DNA of 64,000 nt from Chryseobacterium defluvii. Lineage in GTDB: Bacteria > Bacteroidota > Bacteroidia > Flavobacteriales > Weeksellaceae. Every line of letters begins with the position of its first letter. Positions within the stretch are counted from its first letter, which is position 1. Position numbers and translations under genes: made by a program. Below the pieces are notes generated by a model. The model ran no database searches and had not been told where the DNA came from. It saw only the letters and a program-made list of their open reading frames with translations. The stretch lies in assembly GCF_003634775.1 (NCBI RefSeq), contig NZ_RBXB01000001.1, forward strand, positions 744,001-808,000, in the 5' to 3' direction. Of this stretch, positions 1 through 9,346 are shown piece by piece.

Positions 1-885
1 AGTAAGAATATTCTTGGTAAACTGCGAAATTCCTAAAATAGCATCCTTCCTGTTCAGATAAATAGAAACTCTGTTGGCCAGCAAAGGAAGTTTATTGAAA
101 GAGTCCTCCGAGTCATCAAACACTTTATAGGAAACATCTGCATTCAGCAAAAGCACCTGATCGATAACTCTTACAATGTTTTCCCTTTTAAGGCTATATA
201 ACATACTCTGTAGCACCCTGTTTCCCATTGAATGGGCCATCATATGAATTCTCTGGTTGCACGGGGCAAGAACCTTATGGGAAAAAATATCCTTTAAAAA
301 TTGAGTGTAAAAGTAAAACAGCCTCATTAAAGAATTTCCCGAATTAATGCTTGCTGCCTTATCATCAAAATACGTTAACGGAACAATGCTGCTGGAAGCC
401 GGCCAGCTGACAAACAGGATGTGCTCAACCGGGGATTCCGGATTATCAATAAATAGTTTTTTAAGATCAATGATTGCTTTCAGCTCATCATCAAAATCAT
501 AGGCGTATCCATGAATAAATATTAGAACATCGCTTCTTAACTTAGTGGAAGACATGTTCTTATAAAGCTCATAAAACATTCTTTGGGTCCCTCCTAAATT
601 ATTAGCAGTTAAGCCGGATTTCTGCTTGTTTCTTTCATTCAGCAAAACCTCCAGAACGTCTTCATAGCCTTGTTTTTCCGGTTCTGAAAAGAGTTTGTAA
701 TTTATAATGTTCCGGTTGGTATAATTTTTTTTCTTTTTGAATTGTGCAGTCGGTTCCTTGTATCCTTCAAAATCACATTTTGCGATCCTGAAGTTAGGAA
801 TTGAATATTCATCATTGGAAAATGAATCTACCGTTTCGCCTTTATGACGAACGATTTTCCTATTGCTGAGTATATAGACAGCCAT
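1..885 (-). CDS. alpha/beta hydrolase, DUF900-like, 3' end cut by window edge
   Basis: The reading frame opens at an ATG on the minus strand (first codons MAVYILSNRK) and stays open for 295 codons to the window edge, so the C-terminus is missing. The central part reads IFIHGYAYDFDDEL, an oxyanion-type HG strand, and about 100 residues later HMMAHSMGNRVLQSML, a GxSxG-like nucleophile elbow with serine in AHSMGN. This order fits the DUF900 branch of the alpha/beta hydrolases. The catalytic acid and histidine probably lie beyond the edge. There is no signal peptide, so a cytoplasmic location is likely. The substrate is unknown. It is divergent from glnS across 152 bp. Confidence 0.75.
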   Translation of the reverse strand, partial: MAVYILSNRKIVRHKGETVDSFSNDEYSIPNFRIAKCDFEGYKEPTAQFKKKKNYTNRNIINYKLFSEPEKQGYEDVLEVLLNERNKQKSGLTANNLGGTQRMFYELYKNMSSTKLRSDVLIFIHGYAYDFDDELKAIIDLKKLFIDNPESPVEHILFVSWPASSSIVPLTYFDDKAASINSGNSLMRLFYFYTQFLKDIFSHKVLAPCNQRIHMMAHSMGNRVLQSMLYSLKRENIVRVIDQVLLLNADVSYKVFDDSEDSFNKLPLLANRVSIYLNRKDAILGISQFTKNILT

Positions 886-975
886 GTTATCAGTTTAGAG
901 TCGGGTTTGGTTTTAGTTTGCCTAAATTTCGTAAAAAATATTGAATAATAAACAATTGAACCTTAAATTTATCAC

Positions 976-1006
976 TTTCGTAAACCCTAAATTTTCCATA
1001 ACTTTG
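976..1006 (+). promoter_or_regulatory. putative glnS promoter (TAnnTTTG type)
   Basis: TAACTTTG at 999-1006 matches the Bacteroidota -7 consensus TAnnTTTG exactly. TTTC at 976-979 lies 19 nt upstream as a possible -33 element. The predicted start leaves a leader of about 25 nt before the glnS ATG. Confidence 0.5.
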
Positions 1007-1037
1007 TGAAACTTTTGCACAAAATAAAGCGAACGTA

Positions 1038-2711
1038 ATGGAAGAAGAAAAAAAATCACTCAATTTTATTGAGCAAATTATTGAAGATGATCTGGCAAAC
1101 GGGCTGAAAAATGATCAGATCCGTTTCCGTTTTCCACCTGAACCTAATGGTTATCTGCATGTAGGGCATACTAAAGCCATCTGCATCAACTTCGGTTTGG
1201 GTGAAAAATACAATGCACCCGTAAACCTTCGTTTCGACGATACGAATCCTGAAAAAGAAGAACAGGAATTCGTAGATTCTATCAAGAAAGATGTTGAATG
1301 GTTAGGTTTTAAATGGGACAAAGAATTGTATGCATCCGATTACTTCCAGCAGCTTTACGAATGGGCCGTTCAATTAATCAAAGAAGGAAAAGCTTATGTA
1401 GATGAGCAGTCCTCTGAATTGATTACGGAGCAAAGAAAGAATCCTATCGAACCGGGAGTGGAGTCTCCTTACAGAAACCGCCCTGTTGAAGAATCGTTAG
1501 ATTTATTCGAAAGAATGAAAAACGGTGAATTTGAGGAGGGTTCCATGTCTCTTCGTGCTAAAATTGATATGCATTCTCCTAATATGAATATGCGTGATCC
1601 TGTGATGTACCGAATTTTAAAAAGACCACATCACAGAACCGGAACCGCCTGGAAAATTTATCCGATGTATGACTGGGCTCACGGAGAATCAGATTATCTG
1701 GAGCAGGTATCTCATTCATTATGTTCTTTGGAGTTTGAAAATCACAGACCATTGTATAATTGGTACCTGGAACAGGTGTATGACGAATCCAAGGTAGCAC
1801 CGAAGCAAAGGGAATTTGCAAGGATGAATGTCTCTTATATGATCACTTCCAAAAGGAAGCTGCAAAGGCTGGTTGCTGAAAAGGTAGTCACCGGATGGGA
1901 TGATCCTAGAATGCCTACTATTTCAGGGATGAGGAGAAGAGGGTTCACGCCGACTTCTATCAGAAATTTCATTGAAAAAGTAGGAGTTGCCAAAAGAGAG
2001 AATCTTATTGAGCTTCAGTTGCTTGAATTCTGTGTCCGTGAAGACCTGAATAAAGTTGCAAAACGTGTAATGACAGTGGTAGATCCGGTCAGACTCATCA
2101 TTGAGAACTATCCTGAGGATAAGGAAGAATGGGTAGAAACGGAAAACAATCCTGAACAGGAAAATGCGGGAACAAGAGAAGTTCCGTTCTCCAGAGAATT
2201 ATATATTGAGCGTGAAGACTTCAAGGAGGAAGCCAATAATAAATTCTTCAGACTGAAATTAGGAGGAGAGGTCCGATTAAAATCTGCTTACATCATCAAA
2301 GCGGAAAGAGTAGAGAAGGACGAAAATGGGGAAATTACAACCATTTATGCGACCTATGACGAAAAAAGCAAGTCAGGAAGCGGTACGGAAGAAAGTTTAA
2401 GAAAAGTAAAAGGAACACTGCATTGGGTCTCTGCAAAACATGCACTGCCTGTTGAGGTGAGGGTTTTAGATAAATTGTTCACGGTTGAACAACCGGATGC
2501 AGAGAAAGATGTAGACTTCTTGAACTTTATCAATCCTGAATCTATGACCATCGTGCAAGGGTTTGCCGAACCTAGCTTAAAAAATGTGGCAGTTGGAGAG
2601 CCTCTTCAGTTCCAGAGAATCGGATATTTCACAAAAGATCAGGATTCTACGGATACTCATCTGGTATTCAACCGTACAGTGACATTAAAAGACTCTTATA
2701 AGCCGGAGTAA
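1038..2711 (+). CDS. glnS: glutamine--tRNA ligase
   Basis: This class I aminoacyl-tRNA synthetase charges tRNA-Gln with glutamine in the cytoplasm. The HIGH-type motif HVGH sits at residues 41-44 within PPEPNGYLHVGH, the GlnRS/GluRS signature, and the KMSKS counterpart is MITSKRK at 268-274. The C-terminal third is the beta-barrel anticodon-binding region. The length of 557 aa matches bacterial GlnRS. The DDTNPE segment near residue 67 and the YDWAHGESD segment are typical of GlnRS rather than GluRS. The gene has its own promoter and a strong terminator, so it is probably monocistronic. Direct charging by GlnRS suggests the organism need not rely on GatCAB for Gln-tRNA. Confidence 0.97.
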   Translation: MEEEKKSLNFIEQIIEDDLANGLKNDQIRFRFPPEPNGYLHVGHTKAICINFGLGEKYNAPVNLRFDDTNPEKEEQEFVDSIKKDVEWLGFKWDKELYASDYFQQLYEWAVQLIKEGKAYVDEQSSELITEQRKNPIEPGVESPYRNRPVEESLDLFERMKNGEFEEGSMSLRAKIDMHSPNMNMRDPVMYRILKRPHHRTGTAWKIYPMYDWAHGESDYLEQVSHSLCSLEFENHRPLYNWYLEQVYDESKVAPKQREFARMNVSYMITSKRKLQRLVAEKVVTGWDDPRMPTISGMRRRGFTPTSIRNFIEKVGVAKRENLIELQLLEFCVREDLNKVAKRVMTVVDPVRLIIENYPEDKEEWVETENNPEQENAGTREVPFSRELYIEREDFKEEANNKFFRLKLGGEVRLKSAYIIKAERVEKDENGEITTIYATYDEKSKSGSGTEESLRKVKGTLHWVSAKHALPVEVRVLDKLFTVEQPDAEKDVDFLNFINPESMTIVQGFAEPSLKNVAVGEPLQFQRIGYFTKDQDSTDTHLVFNRTVTLKDSYKPE

Positions 2712-2737
2712 AAATCTATTTATACCAATATAAACAG

Positions 2738-2769
2738 AACAGGGCTTATTTTACAGGCCCTGTTTTTTT
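2738..2769 (+). terminator. intrinsic terminator after glnS
   Basis: The arms ACAGGGC (2739-2745) and GCCCTGT (2757-2763) pair perfectly and are followed directly by a run of T. Confidence 0.85.
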
Positions 2770-2788
2770 ATTTAAAAATATTAAAATT

Positions 2789-4027
2789 GTGAAAATATTA
2801 CATTTATATACAAGTTCATTTAAAGGACTTTCGCAGGAAAGTTGGATGTTGGCGCTGGTAATGCTCATCAACCGTTCAGGATCTATGGTACTTCCTTTTT
2901 TGGGAGTTTATATGACGGATCATTTGCATTTCAGTATTGAAAATTCAGGGATCGTCCTGAGCTTTTTTGGAATAGGATCAGTAATAGGATCCTGGTTGGG
3001 GGGTATGATTACCGACCGTCTCGGAGAATACCGGGTACAGAGCCTGAGCCTGTTGCTCAGTGTGCCGTTGTTTTGTTTAATTCCGCTTTTTACTACAGAA
3101 GCAGGATTGGCGGGTATCATCTTAGCCCAGAGTATTGTAAGTGAAGCGTTTCGCCCTGCCAATTCAGTAGCGATTACAAAATACGCGAAGCCTGAACACA
3201 TTACAAGAGCTTTTTCATTGAACCGTATGGCAATTAACCTGGGATTTTCGATCGGGCCTGCTTTAGGTGGGATTTTATCCGCTATTTCTTATGAATTCCT
3301 GTTTTATAGTAATGCTGCAGGAGCATTGCTTGCGGGTTTGCTGTATATCTGGTTCTTTGGAAAGCGAAACCAACGGGTTGTGGCTAAAGCAAAGAAAGTA
3401 AAAGAAGCAAAAGCTGTGGCCAAAGAAAACTCGCCTTACCGGGATAATAAATTCCTGATCTACTGTTTCTTTTGTATGCTGTTTTCCATATGTTTTTTCC
3501 AGTTATTCAGCACGTTAACGATATTCTATAAGGATACGGCCCATCTCAGTCAGCAAAACATCGGGTATATTTTGGCATACAGTGGCTTTTTGATCGTATT
3601 GCTGGAAATGTCTTTTGTACAGATTGCAGAAAAATATTTTAACCTGGCTTTTACCATGTTGATCGGAACCTTTTTGTGCGGGTTTTCTTATGCAATGATG
3701 GCTGTAGACCATCGGATGATCACCCTGGTGATTTCTATGACTTTATTGTGCATCGGGGAAATCTGGACACTGCCTTTTATGTCTACTATCACAGCCTTAC
3801 GTTCTGGAAATCATAATAAAGGGGCGTATATGGGACTGAACGGGATATCATTTTCCATAGCGTTCATTATCACTCCATATTTGGGAACAATGATTGCAGA
3901 GAAGTTTGGATTTGAAATCTTATGGATTGGAACAGGAGTTTTAGCGACTCTTATAGCGGTGGCTTTTTATTTTATCATTCCATGGATGCTGAAAGATAAA
4001 GCTAAAGCTAAAGAATTAGAAAGTTAG
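2789..4027 (+). CDS. MFS transporter
   Basis: This is a 12-helix major facilitator protein of 412 aa in the inner membrane. The loop between helices 2 and 3 carries motif A as GGMITDRLGEYR. A basic central cytoplasmic loop (about residues 190-215, rich in K and A) separates the two six-helix halves. The start is GTG at 2789; the next in-frame ATG would remove the cytoplasmic N-terminus (MKILHLYTSSF), so the GTG is preferred. The fold and length fit the drug/metabolite antiporter branch, but the substrate cannot be told from sequence. It lies between two terminators and is probably transcribed alone. Confidence 0.88.
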   Translation: MKILHLYTSSFKGLSQESWMLALVMLINRSGSMVLPFLGVYMTDHLHFSIENSGIVLSFFGIGSVIGSWLGGMITDRLGEYRVQSLSLLLSVPLFCLIPLFTTEAGLAGIILAQSIVSEAFRPANSVAITKYAKPEHITRAFSLNRMAINLGFSIGPALGGILSAISYEFLFYSNAAGALLAGLLYIWFFGKRNQRVVAKAKKVKEAKAVAKENSPYRDNKFLIYCFFCMLFSICFFQLFSTLTIFYKDTAHLSQQNIGYILAYSGFLIVLLEMSFVQIAEKYFNLAFTMLIGTFLCGFSYAMMAVDHRMITLVISMTLLCIGEIWTLPFMSTITALRSGNHNKGAYMGLNGISFSIAFIITPYLGTMIAEKFGFEILWIGTGVLATLIAVAFYFIIPWMLKDKAKAKELES

Positions 4028-4036
4028 ATTTACAAA

Positions 4037-4078
4037 AAGAATTCCGGACATCAATATTAATGCCCGGAATTCTTTTTT
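4037..4078 (+). terminator. intrinsic terminator after the MFS gene
   Basis: The arms AGAATTCCGG and CCGGAATTCT enclose a loop of about 17 nt and are followed by TTTTTT. Confidence 0.8.
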
Positions 4079-4165
4079 AATTTTAGTTATTGTGTTTGAA
4101 CTCATAGAATGAATAGGTTATTTTTCCTAACTTTTACACTTTAATTTTTAACTTCCAATACACTA

Positions 4166-6196
4166 ATGCGGAGAATTAACCTCTTGTTTTTAATTCTTTT
4201 AAGCCCATTTTTCTTATCCCAGGAAAATGATTCCACCACATTGATTTCAGAAGTAAAAGTTGATGCTTATAAAAAACCGGTTCACTTTATGGCATCCACA
4301 AAATCGGTTTCCGTAGTTTCAAAAAATCTTCTGAATCAGAATACTCCTGAAAGAATGCTGGAATCTGTAAATCAGATTGCGGGTGTAAGGATGGAGGAAC
4401 GTTCTCCGGCAAGTTACAGGATTTCTGTAAGAGGAAGTACATTGCGATCTCCTTTCGGAGTCAGGAATATAAAAGTGTACCTGGATGATCTTATCTTATC
4501 AGATGCTTCAGGGAATACCTATTTTAATGTTATTTCTCCTGAGCTCATTGATAGGATGGAAATCTATAAAGGTCCGGAAAGTGGAGATTACGGAGCTGTA
4601 ACAGGGGGAACTATTCTTCTTCAGACAAAAAGATCTGATCAATTATCTGCGAATCTTAGCGCAGGGAGCTACGGAACTTTCAACCAGAGTTTTAAGTTTT
4701 CAAAACAATCAGGAAAACATTTTGTCGGTATTTTTCAGAATTATTACAGAACGGACTCTTACAGAGAACAGTCTGCTGTTGAAAGAAAACAATTTTTTAT
4801 AAAAGATCAATTTCAATATTCGGAAAAGGGATCACTTCATGCGATGCTGCTATTATCGGATCTGGATTATGAAACTCCTGGAGGATTAACCCGGGAGCAA
4901 ATGCTGATCAACCGAAAACAGGCACGACCTGCAACGGCAACGCTTCCGGGTGCTAAAGAGCAGGCTGCGGGAATCCGCAACAAAATGATCCTTGCCGGAA
5001 TTTCTCATGAATATACTATAAGTCCGGAATTCTCTCATTTTATATTGGTTCAGGGTTCTTATGTTGATTTTGAAAATCCTTTTATCACCAACTATGAAAA
5101 CCGGTTTGAAAAGAATTTTGCATTAAGAACCCATTTTAATTATGAGCACCATTGGAAGACCATTACAGCAGCTTGGAGAATGGGTTTTGAGGGCGGAATC
5201 AATACTATTCTGGTCAAAAACTATGATAATACAAAAGGGGTTGAAGGAACGCCTCAAAATTTTGATGAGCTTACAAACAGATCAGGATTTTATTTCCTTT
5301 CACAGAAACTGAATTTTAAAGAAAGGCTTTTTACGGATATTTCCCTAAGCTTAAATTCCAGTTCGTATACGTGGAACAGATTATTTCCGGCATCCGGTAA
5401 CGGTAAAGTGAACTTTAAAAATCAATGGCTTCCCAATTTCGGGGTTACTTACCTTTTGGGAAAAGGATTTTCGGCAAGAGGGAAAATAGGAAAGGGGAAT
5501 TCAGCTCCTACCAATGAAGAAATCCGTTCCTCCAATCAGGAATTTAACCTGAATCTTCGCCCTGAATACGGTTGGAATAAAGAAATTGGTATCCGGAAGC
5601 AGTTTGGAAATGTCATTTTTTTAGAAGGAAGCTATTTTGATTTTCGTATGAAAGACGCTATTGTAAGAAGACAGAATGAAATAGGGCAGGAGTATTTTGT
5701 GAACCAGGGTAAAACAGTGCAGAAAGGAATGGAAATTCTTTTGGAGTCGAAGAACTTTACCTTAGACAACCCTTATTTCAGTCGGTTTAAATTTAGATTT
5801 TCAGGAAGCTTTTATCATTTTAAGTTTAAGGATTATGTGCAGAATGCAGAAAATTTCTCAGGAAACGATCTTACCGGTGTTCCCGCTACAAGCTTAAATA
5901 GCTTACTGAACTTTATATTCTTTCAAAAACTGTCTATTGATTATTCTCATTTTTATACTTCAAAAATGCCGTTGAATGATGCCAATTCCGTATGGTCCGA
6001 AGCAAGTTTCGTAGGTAATATTCAATTAGGGTTTCCTATAGAATGGGGAAAAACAACATTCAATCTTTATCTTCAAATTCAGAATCTCTACAACACGGAA
6101 TATGTTCTGGGTTTTGATATTAATGCTTTTGGAAACCGCTTTTATAATCCGGCGGCAAAAAGGAGTTTTATTGTTGGGATGAAAGTGGATTTTTAA
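4166..6196 (+). CDS. TonB-dependent outer-membrane receptor
   Basis: The 676-aa protein starts with a signal peptide (MRRINLLFLILLSPFFLS). An N-terminal plug domain follows at about residues 45-150, containing the typical stretches RISVRGSTLRSPFGVRN, VYLDDLILSDASGN and IDRMEIYKGPES. The remainder is a beta-barrel that ends in an aromatic residue (GMKVDF). The carboxypeptidase-like N-terminal domain of SusC proteins is absent and no SusD gene is adjacent, so this looks like a FecA/BtuB-sized siderophore or cofactor receptor rather than a glycan importer. It would take up its ligand with energy from TonB-ExbBD. No substrate-specific neighbour is present, so the ligand is unknown. Confidence 0.92.
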   Translation: MRRINLLFLILLSPFFLSQENDSTTLISEVKVDAYKKPVHFMASTKSVSVVSKNLLNQNTPERMLESVNQIAGVRMEERSPASYRISVRGSTLRSPFGVRNIKVYLDDLILSDASGNTYFNVISPELIDRMEIYKGPESGDYGAVTGGTILLQTKRSDQLSANLSAGSYGTFNQSFKFSKQSGKHFVGIFQNYYRTDSYREQSAVERKQFFIKDQFQYSEKGSLHAMLLLSDLDYETPGGLTREQMLINRKQARPATATLPGAKEQAAGIRNKMILAGISHEYTISPEFSHFILVQGSYVDFENPFITNYENRFEKNFALRTHFNYEHHWKTITAAWRMGFEGGINTILVKNYDNTKGVEGTPQNFDELTNRSGFYFLSQKLNFKERLFTDISLSLNSSSYTWNRLFPASGNGKVNFKNQWLPNFGVTYLLGKGFSARGKIGKGNSAPTNEEIRSSNQEFNLNLRPEYGWNKEIGIRKQFGNVIFLEGSYFDFRMKDAIVRRQNEIGQEYFVNQGKTVQKGMEILLESKNFTLDNPYFSRFKFRFSGSFYHFKFKDYVQNAENFSGNDLTGVPATSLNSLLNFIFFQKLSIDYSHFYTSKMPLNDANSVWSEASFVGNIQLGFPIEWGKTTFNLYLQIQNLYNTEYVLGFDINAFGNRFYNPAAKRSFIVGMKVDF

Positions 6197-6225
6197 ACTT
6201 CTTCCGGATTGAACAGATCTTGTTA

Positions 6226-6290
6226 TGTATAAAAATTAAAAAAATACGCGTAAACATCTGCGTAATCTGCTCGATCTGCGAGAGATCATC
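6226..6290. repeat. degenerate ATCTGCG-rich intergenic repeat
   Basis: The gap between the convergent receptor and YpdA genes holds three imperfect copies of an (A/G)ATCTGCG-like unit, with a short hairpin CTCG-atctg-CGAG. Low-complexity spacers of this kind recur between flavobacterial genes. It may act as a weak bidirectional terminator, but no T-run follows. Confidence 0.4.
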
Positions 6291-6294
6291 TGAA

Positions 6295-7257
6295 CTATTT
6301 AGAAAGTATACTTCCTATAATCATCTCTGCATGAACCCTTGAGTTTTCAATAAACCAAAGATGGGTATCTTTCCCTCCACAGACAACACCTGCAAGATAG
6401 AGGTTAGGAACGTTGGTTTCCATCGTTTCAGGATGATAAACAGGATTCAGACAGTCTCCCTGTAATTCTATTCCCGAATTTCTCAGAAAATCAAAATCAG
6501 GAAGGTAGCCCGTCATGGCAAGAACAAAATCATTTTCAATTTCATGAACCTGTCCGTTTCCATCCTTAAAAACAACAGTTTTTTCTTCAATTCTGATCAT
6601 TTCGGCATTAAAGTATGCATTAATACTTCCTTCCGCAATTCTGTTTTCTATGTCAGGCTTTACCCAATATTTTACGCTCTCTGAAATTCCAGAATGGCGA
6701 ATGAGCATCGTCACTTCAGCTCCTTTTCTGTAGGTTTCCAAAGCTGCATCCACGGCAGAATTGCTGGAGCCTATTACCACTACTTTTTGTTTCGCATAAG
6801 GATAAGGTTCCGTATAATAATGCTTTACTTTTGGTAAATTCTCTCCCGGAATATTCATCATATTCGGGATATCATAAAAACCTGTTGAGATAATTACATT
6901 TTTAGACAGATATTTTGATTTTGAAGTTTCAATTTCGAAGAGTTCATGAGTCTTTGAGATATTCAGCACCTTTTCATACAGGTGAATATTGATGTTTTTT
7001 TGCCTTGCAATACCCTGGTAATATTCCAAAGCTTCCTGCCGTCCTGGTTTGGGTGCTGTTGAAATGAACGGAATACCGTCAATCTTCAGTTTTTCCGCAG
7101 TCGAAAAAAACCTCATATATAAAGGATAATGGTATAATGAATTAACAATGGTCCCCTTTTCTATAATCAAATAGCTGAGATTATTTTTCTGAGCTTCCAG
7201 TGCACAGTTTAATCCGATAGGCCCACCTCCGACAATAAGAATATCCAGAATTTCCAT
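6295..7257 (-). CDS. ypdA: YpdA-family putative bacillithiol disulfide reductase
   Basis: This FAD/NAD(P)H-dependent oxidoreductase has 320 aa. It has two dinucleotide-binding motifs, GGGPIG at 10-15 for FAD and GSSNSA at 163-168 for NADPH, and the late FAD motif NLYLAGVVCGG near residue 285. In YpdA proteins the conserved single cysteine in this late region (VCGG here) is involved in reducing bacillithiol disulfide; the CxxC pair of thioredoxin reductase is absent. Chryseobacterium relatives are known to use bacillithiol, so the role fits. It stands alone. A TAAATTTG -7 match at 7262-7269 lies only 4 nt before the ATG, so either the mRNA is nearly leaderless or the match is chance. Confidence 0.85.
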   Translation of the reverse strand: MEILDILIVGGGPIGLNCALEAQKNNLSYLIIEKGTIVNSLYHYPLYMRFFSTAEKLKIDGIPFISTAPKPGRQEALEYYQGIARQKNINIHLYEKVLNISKTHELFEIETSKSKYLSKNVIISTGFYDIPNMMNIPGENLPKVKHYYTEPYPYAKQKVVVIGSSNSAVDAALETYRKGAEVTMLIRHSGISESVKYWVKPDIENRIAEGSINAYFNAEMIRIEEKTVVFKDGNGQVHEIENDFVLAMTGYLPDFDFLRNSGIELQGDCLNPVYHPETMETNVPNLYLAGVVCGGKDTHLWFIENSRVHAEMIIGSILSK

Positions 7258-7331
7258 AGGACAAATTTAATCAAAAGCTTAAACCGCATACATACTTTCC
7301 AAGAGAACTTATCTATGATATTTTATGGCAT

Positions 7332-7339
7332 TAGTTTTG
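7332..7339 (+). promoter_or_regulatory. putative -7 element for the 212-aa lipoprotein gene
   Basis: TAGTTTTG matches TAnnTTTG exactly, 24 nt before the ATG. No clear -33 element is visible. Confidence 0.35.
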
Positions 7340-7363
7340 GTTATTTTTTCAAAATGATAAAAG

Positions 7364-8002
7364 ATGAGAAAATTATTTGTAATTCTGCTTGCCCTTACTG
7401 TTTTGGCTTGTAAGAAAGCACCTAATAGACCTGTTAAGGATCAAAAAGATTCTGTCTCTCATACTAAAGTTGAGCCCAAAGATTCCATACCCATTCCGGT
7501 AAATAAGGAAGAAGTTTTGAGAAAGACAAATGATGAGCTTTTGCAGGCTCTAAAGAATAAGGATTACAAAAAATTTGCTGAATTCATACACCCTGAAAAA
7601 GGAGTCCGGTTTTCTATGTATGCTTTCGTAGATCCAGGTGGGGATAAGCATTTTTCAAAAGCCGATTTTGAAAAATACTCTTCCGCTAAAACTATTTTCA
7701 CCTGGGGAGCATTGGACGGTTCAGGGGATTCATACAAGGTGACGATTAATGATTATCTGCAGAAATGGGTGTTTTCAAAAGACTTCACAGTTTCTCAGTT
7801 TTCTTTGAATGAATTTCAGAAAACAGGAAATTCACTGAATAATGTAAAGGAAATCTATCCAAAGAACGATTTTACCGAAAACTATATCAAAGGAACAGAG
7901 AAGTATGGCGAAATGGATTGGAAAACACTTCGCTTTGTCTTTGAAAAATTTCAGGGAAAATATTATCTGGTTGCTGTAGTGAATGATCAATGGACGGTCT
8001 GA
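7364..8002 (+). CDS. hypothetical lipoprotein
   Basis: The 212-aa product begins with a lipoprotein signal peptide, with the lipobox LTVLAC placing the lipidated cysteine at residue 16. A lysine/proline-rich linker (to about residue 50) leads into a globular region that starts ELLQALKNKDYKKFAEFIHPEKGVRF, a pattern seen in NTF2-like or other secreted Bacteroidota domains. It is not a family I can name. It probably sits on the periplasmic or outer face of the envelope. The last 16 bp overlap the end of the convergent glycosyltransferase gene. Confidence 0.75.
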   Translation: MRKLFVILLALTVLACKKAPNRPVKDQKDSVSHTKVEPKDSIPIPVNKEEVLRKTNDELLQALKNKDYKKFAEFIHPEKGVRFSMYAFVDPGGDKHFSKADFEKYSSAKTIFTWGALDGSGDSYKVTINDYLQKWVFSKDFTVSQFSLNEFQKTGNSLNNVKEIYPKNDFTENYIKGTEKYGEMDWKTLRFVFEKFQGKYYLVAVVNDQWTV

Positions 8003-9291
8003 TCCAACACTTCAGCTAATTGTTGAGTGAGGTTTTTTCTTGAAAACTGCTCAATATTTTGAATGCTTTCAATACTGTTGCCGTTTTTCCATAGCTCAAA
8101 TTTTTTCAGGATAAAACTTTTAATGGATTCGGAATCGGAATAGCTGAAATGTTTACCTGCCTGTGTCTGTTCCAGTATTTTAGAAACATCGGCCTGATCA
8201 GGACCGAATGAAAGAATCTGTTTTCCGGTAGCCAGATATTCGAATATTTTCCCCGGGATAATTCCTTTGGAAGATTCATTGGGGAAATTGGTGATCAGCA
8301 ATACATCTGAGCTTTGCATTTCTTCAATAGCCTTATCATGAGAAAGATATCCTAAATTGAGAATATGATTTCTTAAGGCTGAATTCTCAATATAGTCCAG
8401 GATTTTATCATCAACTCTTCCGGCAAATTTTAGAATAAAGTTTTCTGCAAAATCCGGGTGGGTTTTTACCAGTTCATCAAGAGCTTTCCAAAGTTTTTCA
8501 GGATTTCTCAGCTGTTCCAACACTCCTATATAACTCAAAGTAAACTTTGCTGTTTTGCTCTTTTGCGGATCTGTTTTGCCCGAATCGCTTTCATCAAAAC
8601 CGTTGGTAATGCAAATTGCATTAGCTCCCGCCTTACGGAAATTTTCTGCATCGGTATAGCTTGTAGCCAGGGTAATATTTGCATTTTTAAAAACTTCACT
8701 TTCCAATTGTCGGTGTTTCCTGTCGGAGCTTTTAGTAAGCTTTAAATGTTGGTAATAAGAAATTTCAGTCCATGGATCCCGGAAATCGGCAATCCATTTC
8801 AGACCCGTTATCTTTTTTTTAAGCTGTAACCCGATGAGGTGTAAAGAATGGGGTGGTCCTGAAGTTACTACCACATCTATTTTATTTTCTTTGAGGTAAT
8901 GCGCTAAAAATTTCACAGAGGGTTTTACCCAGAAAACTCTTGCATCCGGAATGAAAAAGTTTCCCCTTACCCAGATAGAAAGTTTGGATTTCCAGCTTTG
9001 ATGGGTACCCACATCGAATTGCCCGGCTTTAAATTTTTTATTGCTCTTATTAAGCTTTTCGGCCAGTTGGTAAGGTTCCCAGATCTTTGTTTTTACCATT
9101 TCAATATTTTCAGGAACGTCTTTTATCAAGCTTTCATCCAATAAAGGATAGCTTGGGTTTTCCGGAGTATAAATAATGGGTTTCCAACCGAAATCGGGAA
9201 GATATTTAGCAAATTTCAACCATCGCTGTACACCGGGACCTCCTGCAGGAGGCCAGTAATAGGTGATGATTAATATTTTTTTATGTTCCAT
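7987..9291 (-). CDS. glycosyltransferase family 4 protein
   Basis: The 434-aa protein has a GT-B fold. The N-terminus (ILIITYYWPPAGGPGVQRWLKFAKYL) is the glycine-rich acceptor loop of GT4 enzymes. The C-terminal donor domain has LSYIGVLEQLRNPEKLWKAL and SSKGIIPGKIFEYLATGKQILSFG, where the Gx6-8KxFEYLA pattern binds the nucleotide-sugar. It probably adds a sugar in polysaccharide or glycolipid synthesis on the inner leaflet. It lies downstream of the YfhO gene in the same direction, separated by the GIY-YIG unit. Its 3' end overlaps the lipoprotein gene by 16 bp. Confidence 0.88.
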   Translation of the reverse strand: MEHKKILIITYYWPPAGGPGVQRWLKFAKYLPDFGWKPIIYTPENPSYPLLDESLIKDVPENIEMVKTKIWEPYQLAEKLNKSNKKFKAGQFDVGTHQSWKSKLSIWVRGNFFIPDARVFWVKPSVKFLAHYLKENKIDVVVTSGPPHSLHLIGLQLKKKITGLKWIADFRDPWTEISYYQHLKLTKSSDRKHRQLESEVFKNANITLATSYTDAENFRKAGANAICITNGFDESDSGKTDPQKSKTAKFTLSYIGVLEQLRNPEKLWKALDELVKTHPDFAENFILKFAGRVDDKILDYIENSALRNHILNLGYLSHDKAIEEMQSSDVLLITNFPNESSKGIIPGKIFEYLATGKQILSFGPDQADVSKILEQTQAGKHFSYSDSESIKSFILKKFELWKNGNSIESIQNIEQFSRKNLTQQLAEVLDQTVH

Positions 9292-9308
9292 TGATTATGA
9301 ATACTGCT

Positions 9309-9346
9309 TGTCATTCTGAACGAAGCGAAAGCGGAGTGAAGAATCT
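9309..9346 (+). repeat. left arm of a perfect 38-bp inverted repeat
   Basis: Positions 9309-9346 are the exact reverse complement of 9663-9700. The arm runs from TGTCATTCTGAACGAAG to GGAGTGAAGAATCT. Its last base is the first base of the complementary stop triplet of the GIY-YIG gene, so the repeat abuts the coding region. Elements beginning GTCATTCTGAACGAAGCG are common dispersed repeats in flavobacterial genomes (recalled, not computed). Confidence 0.95.
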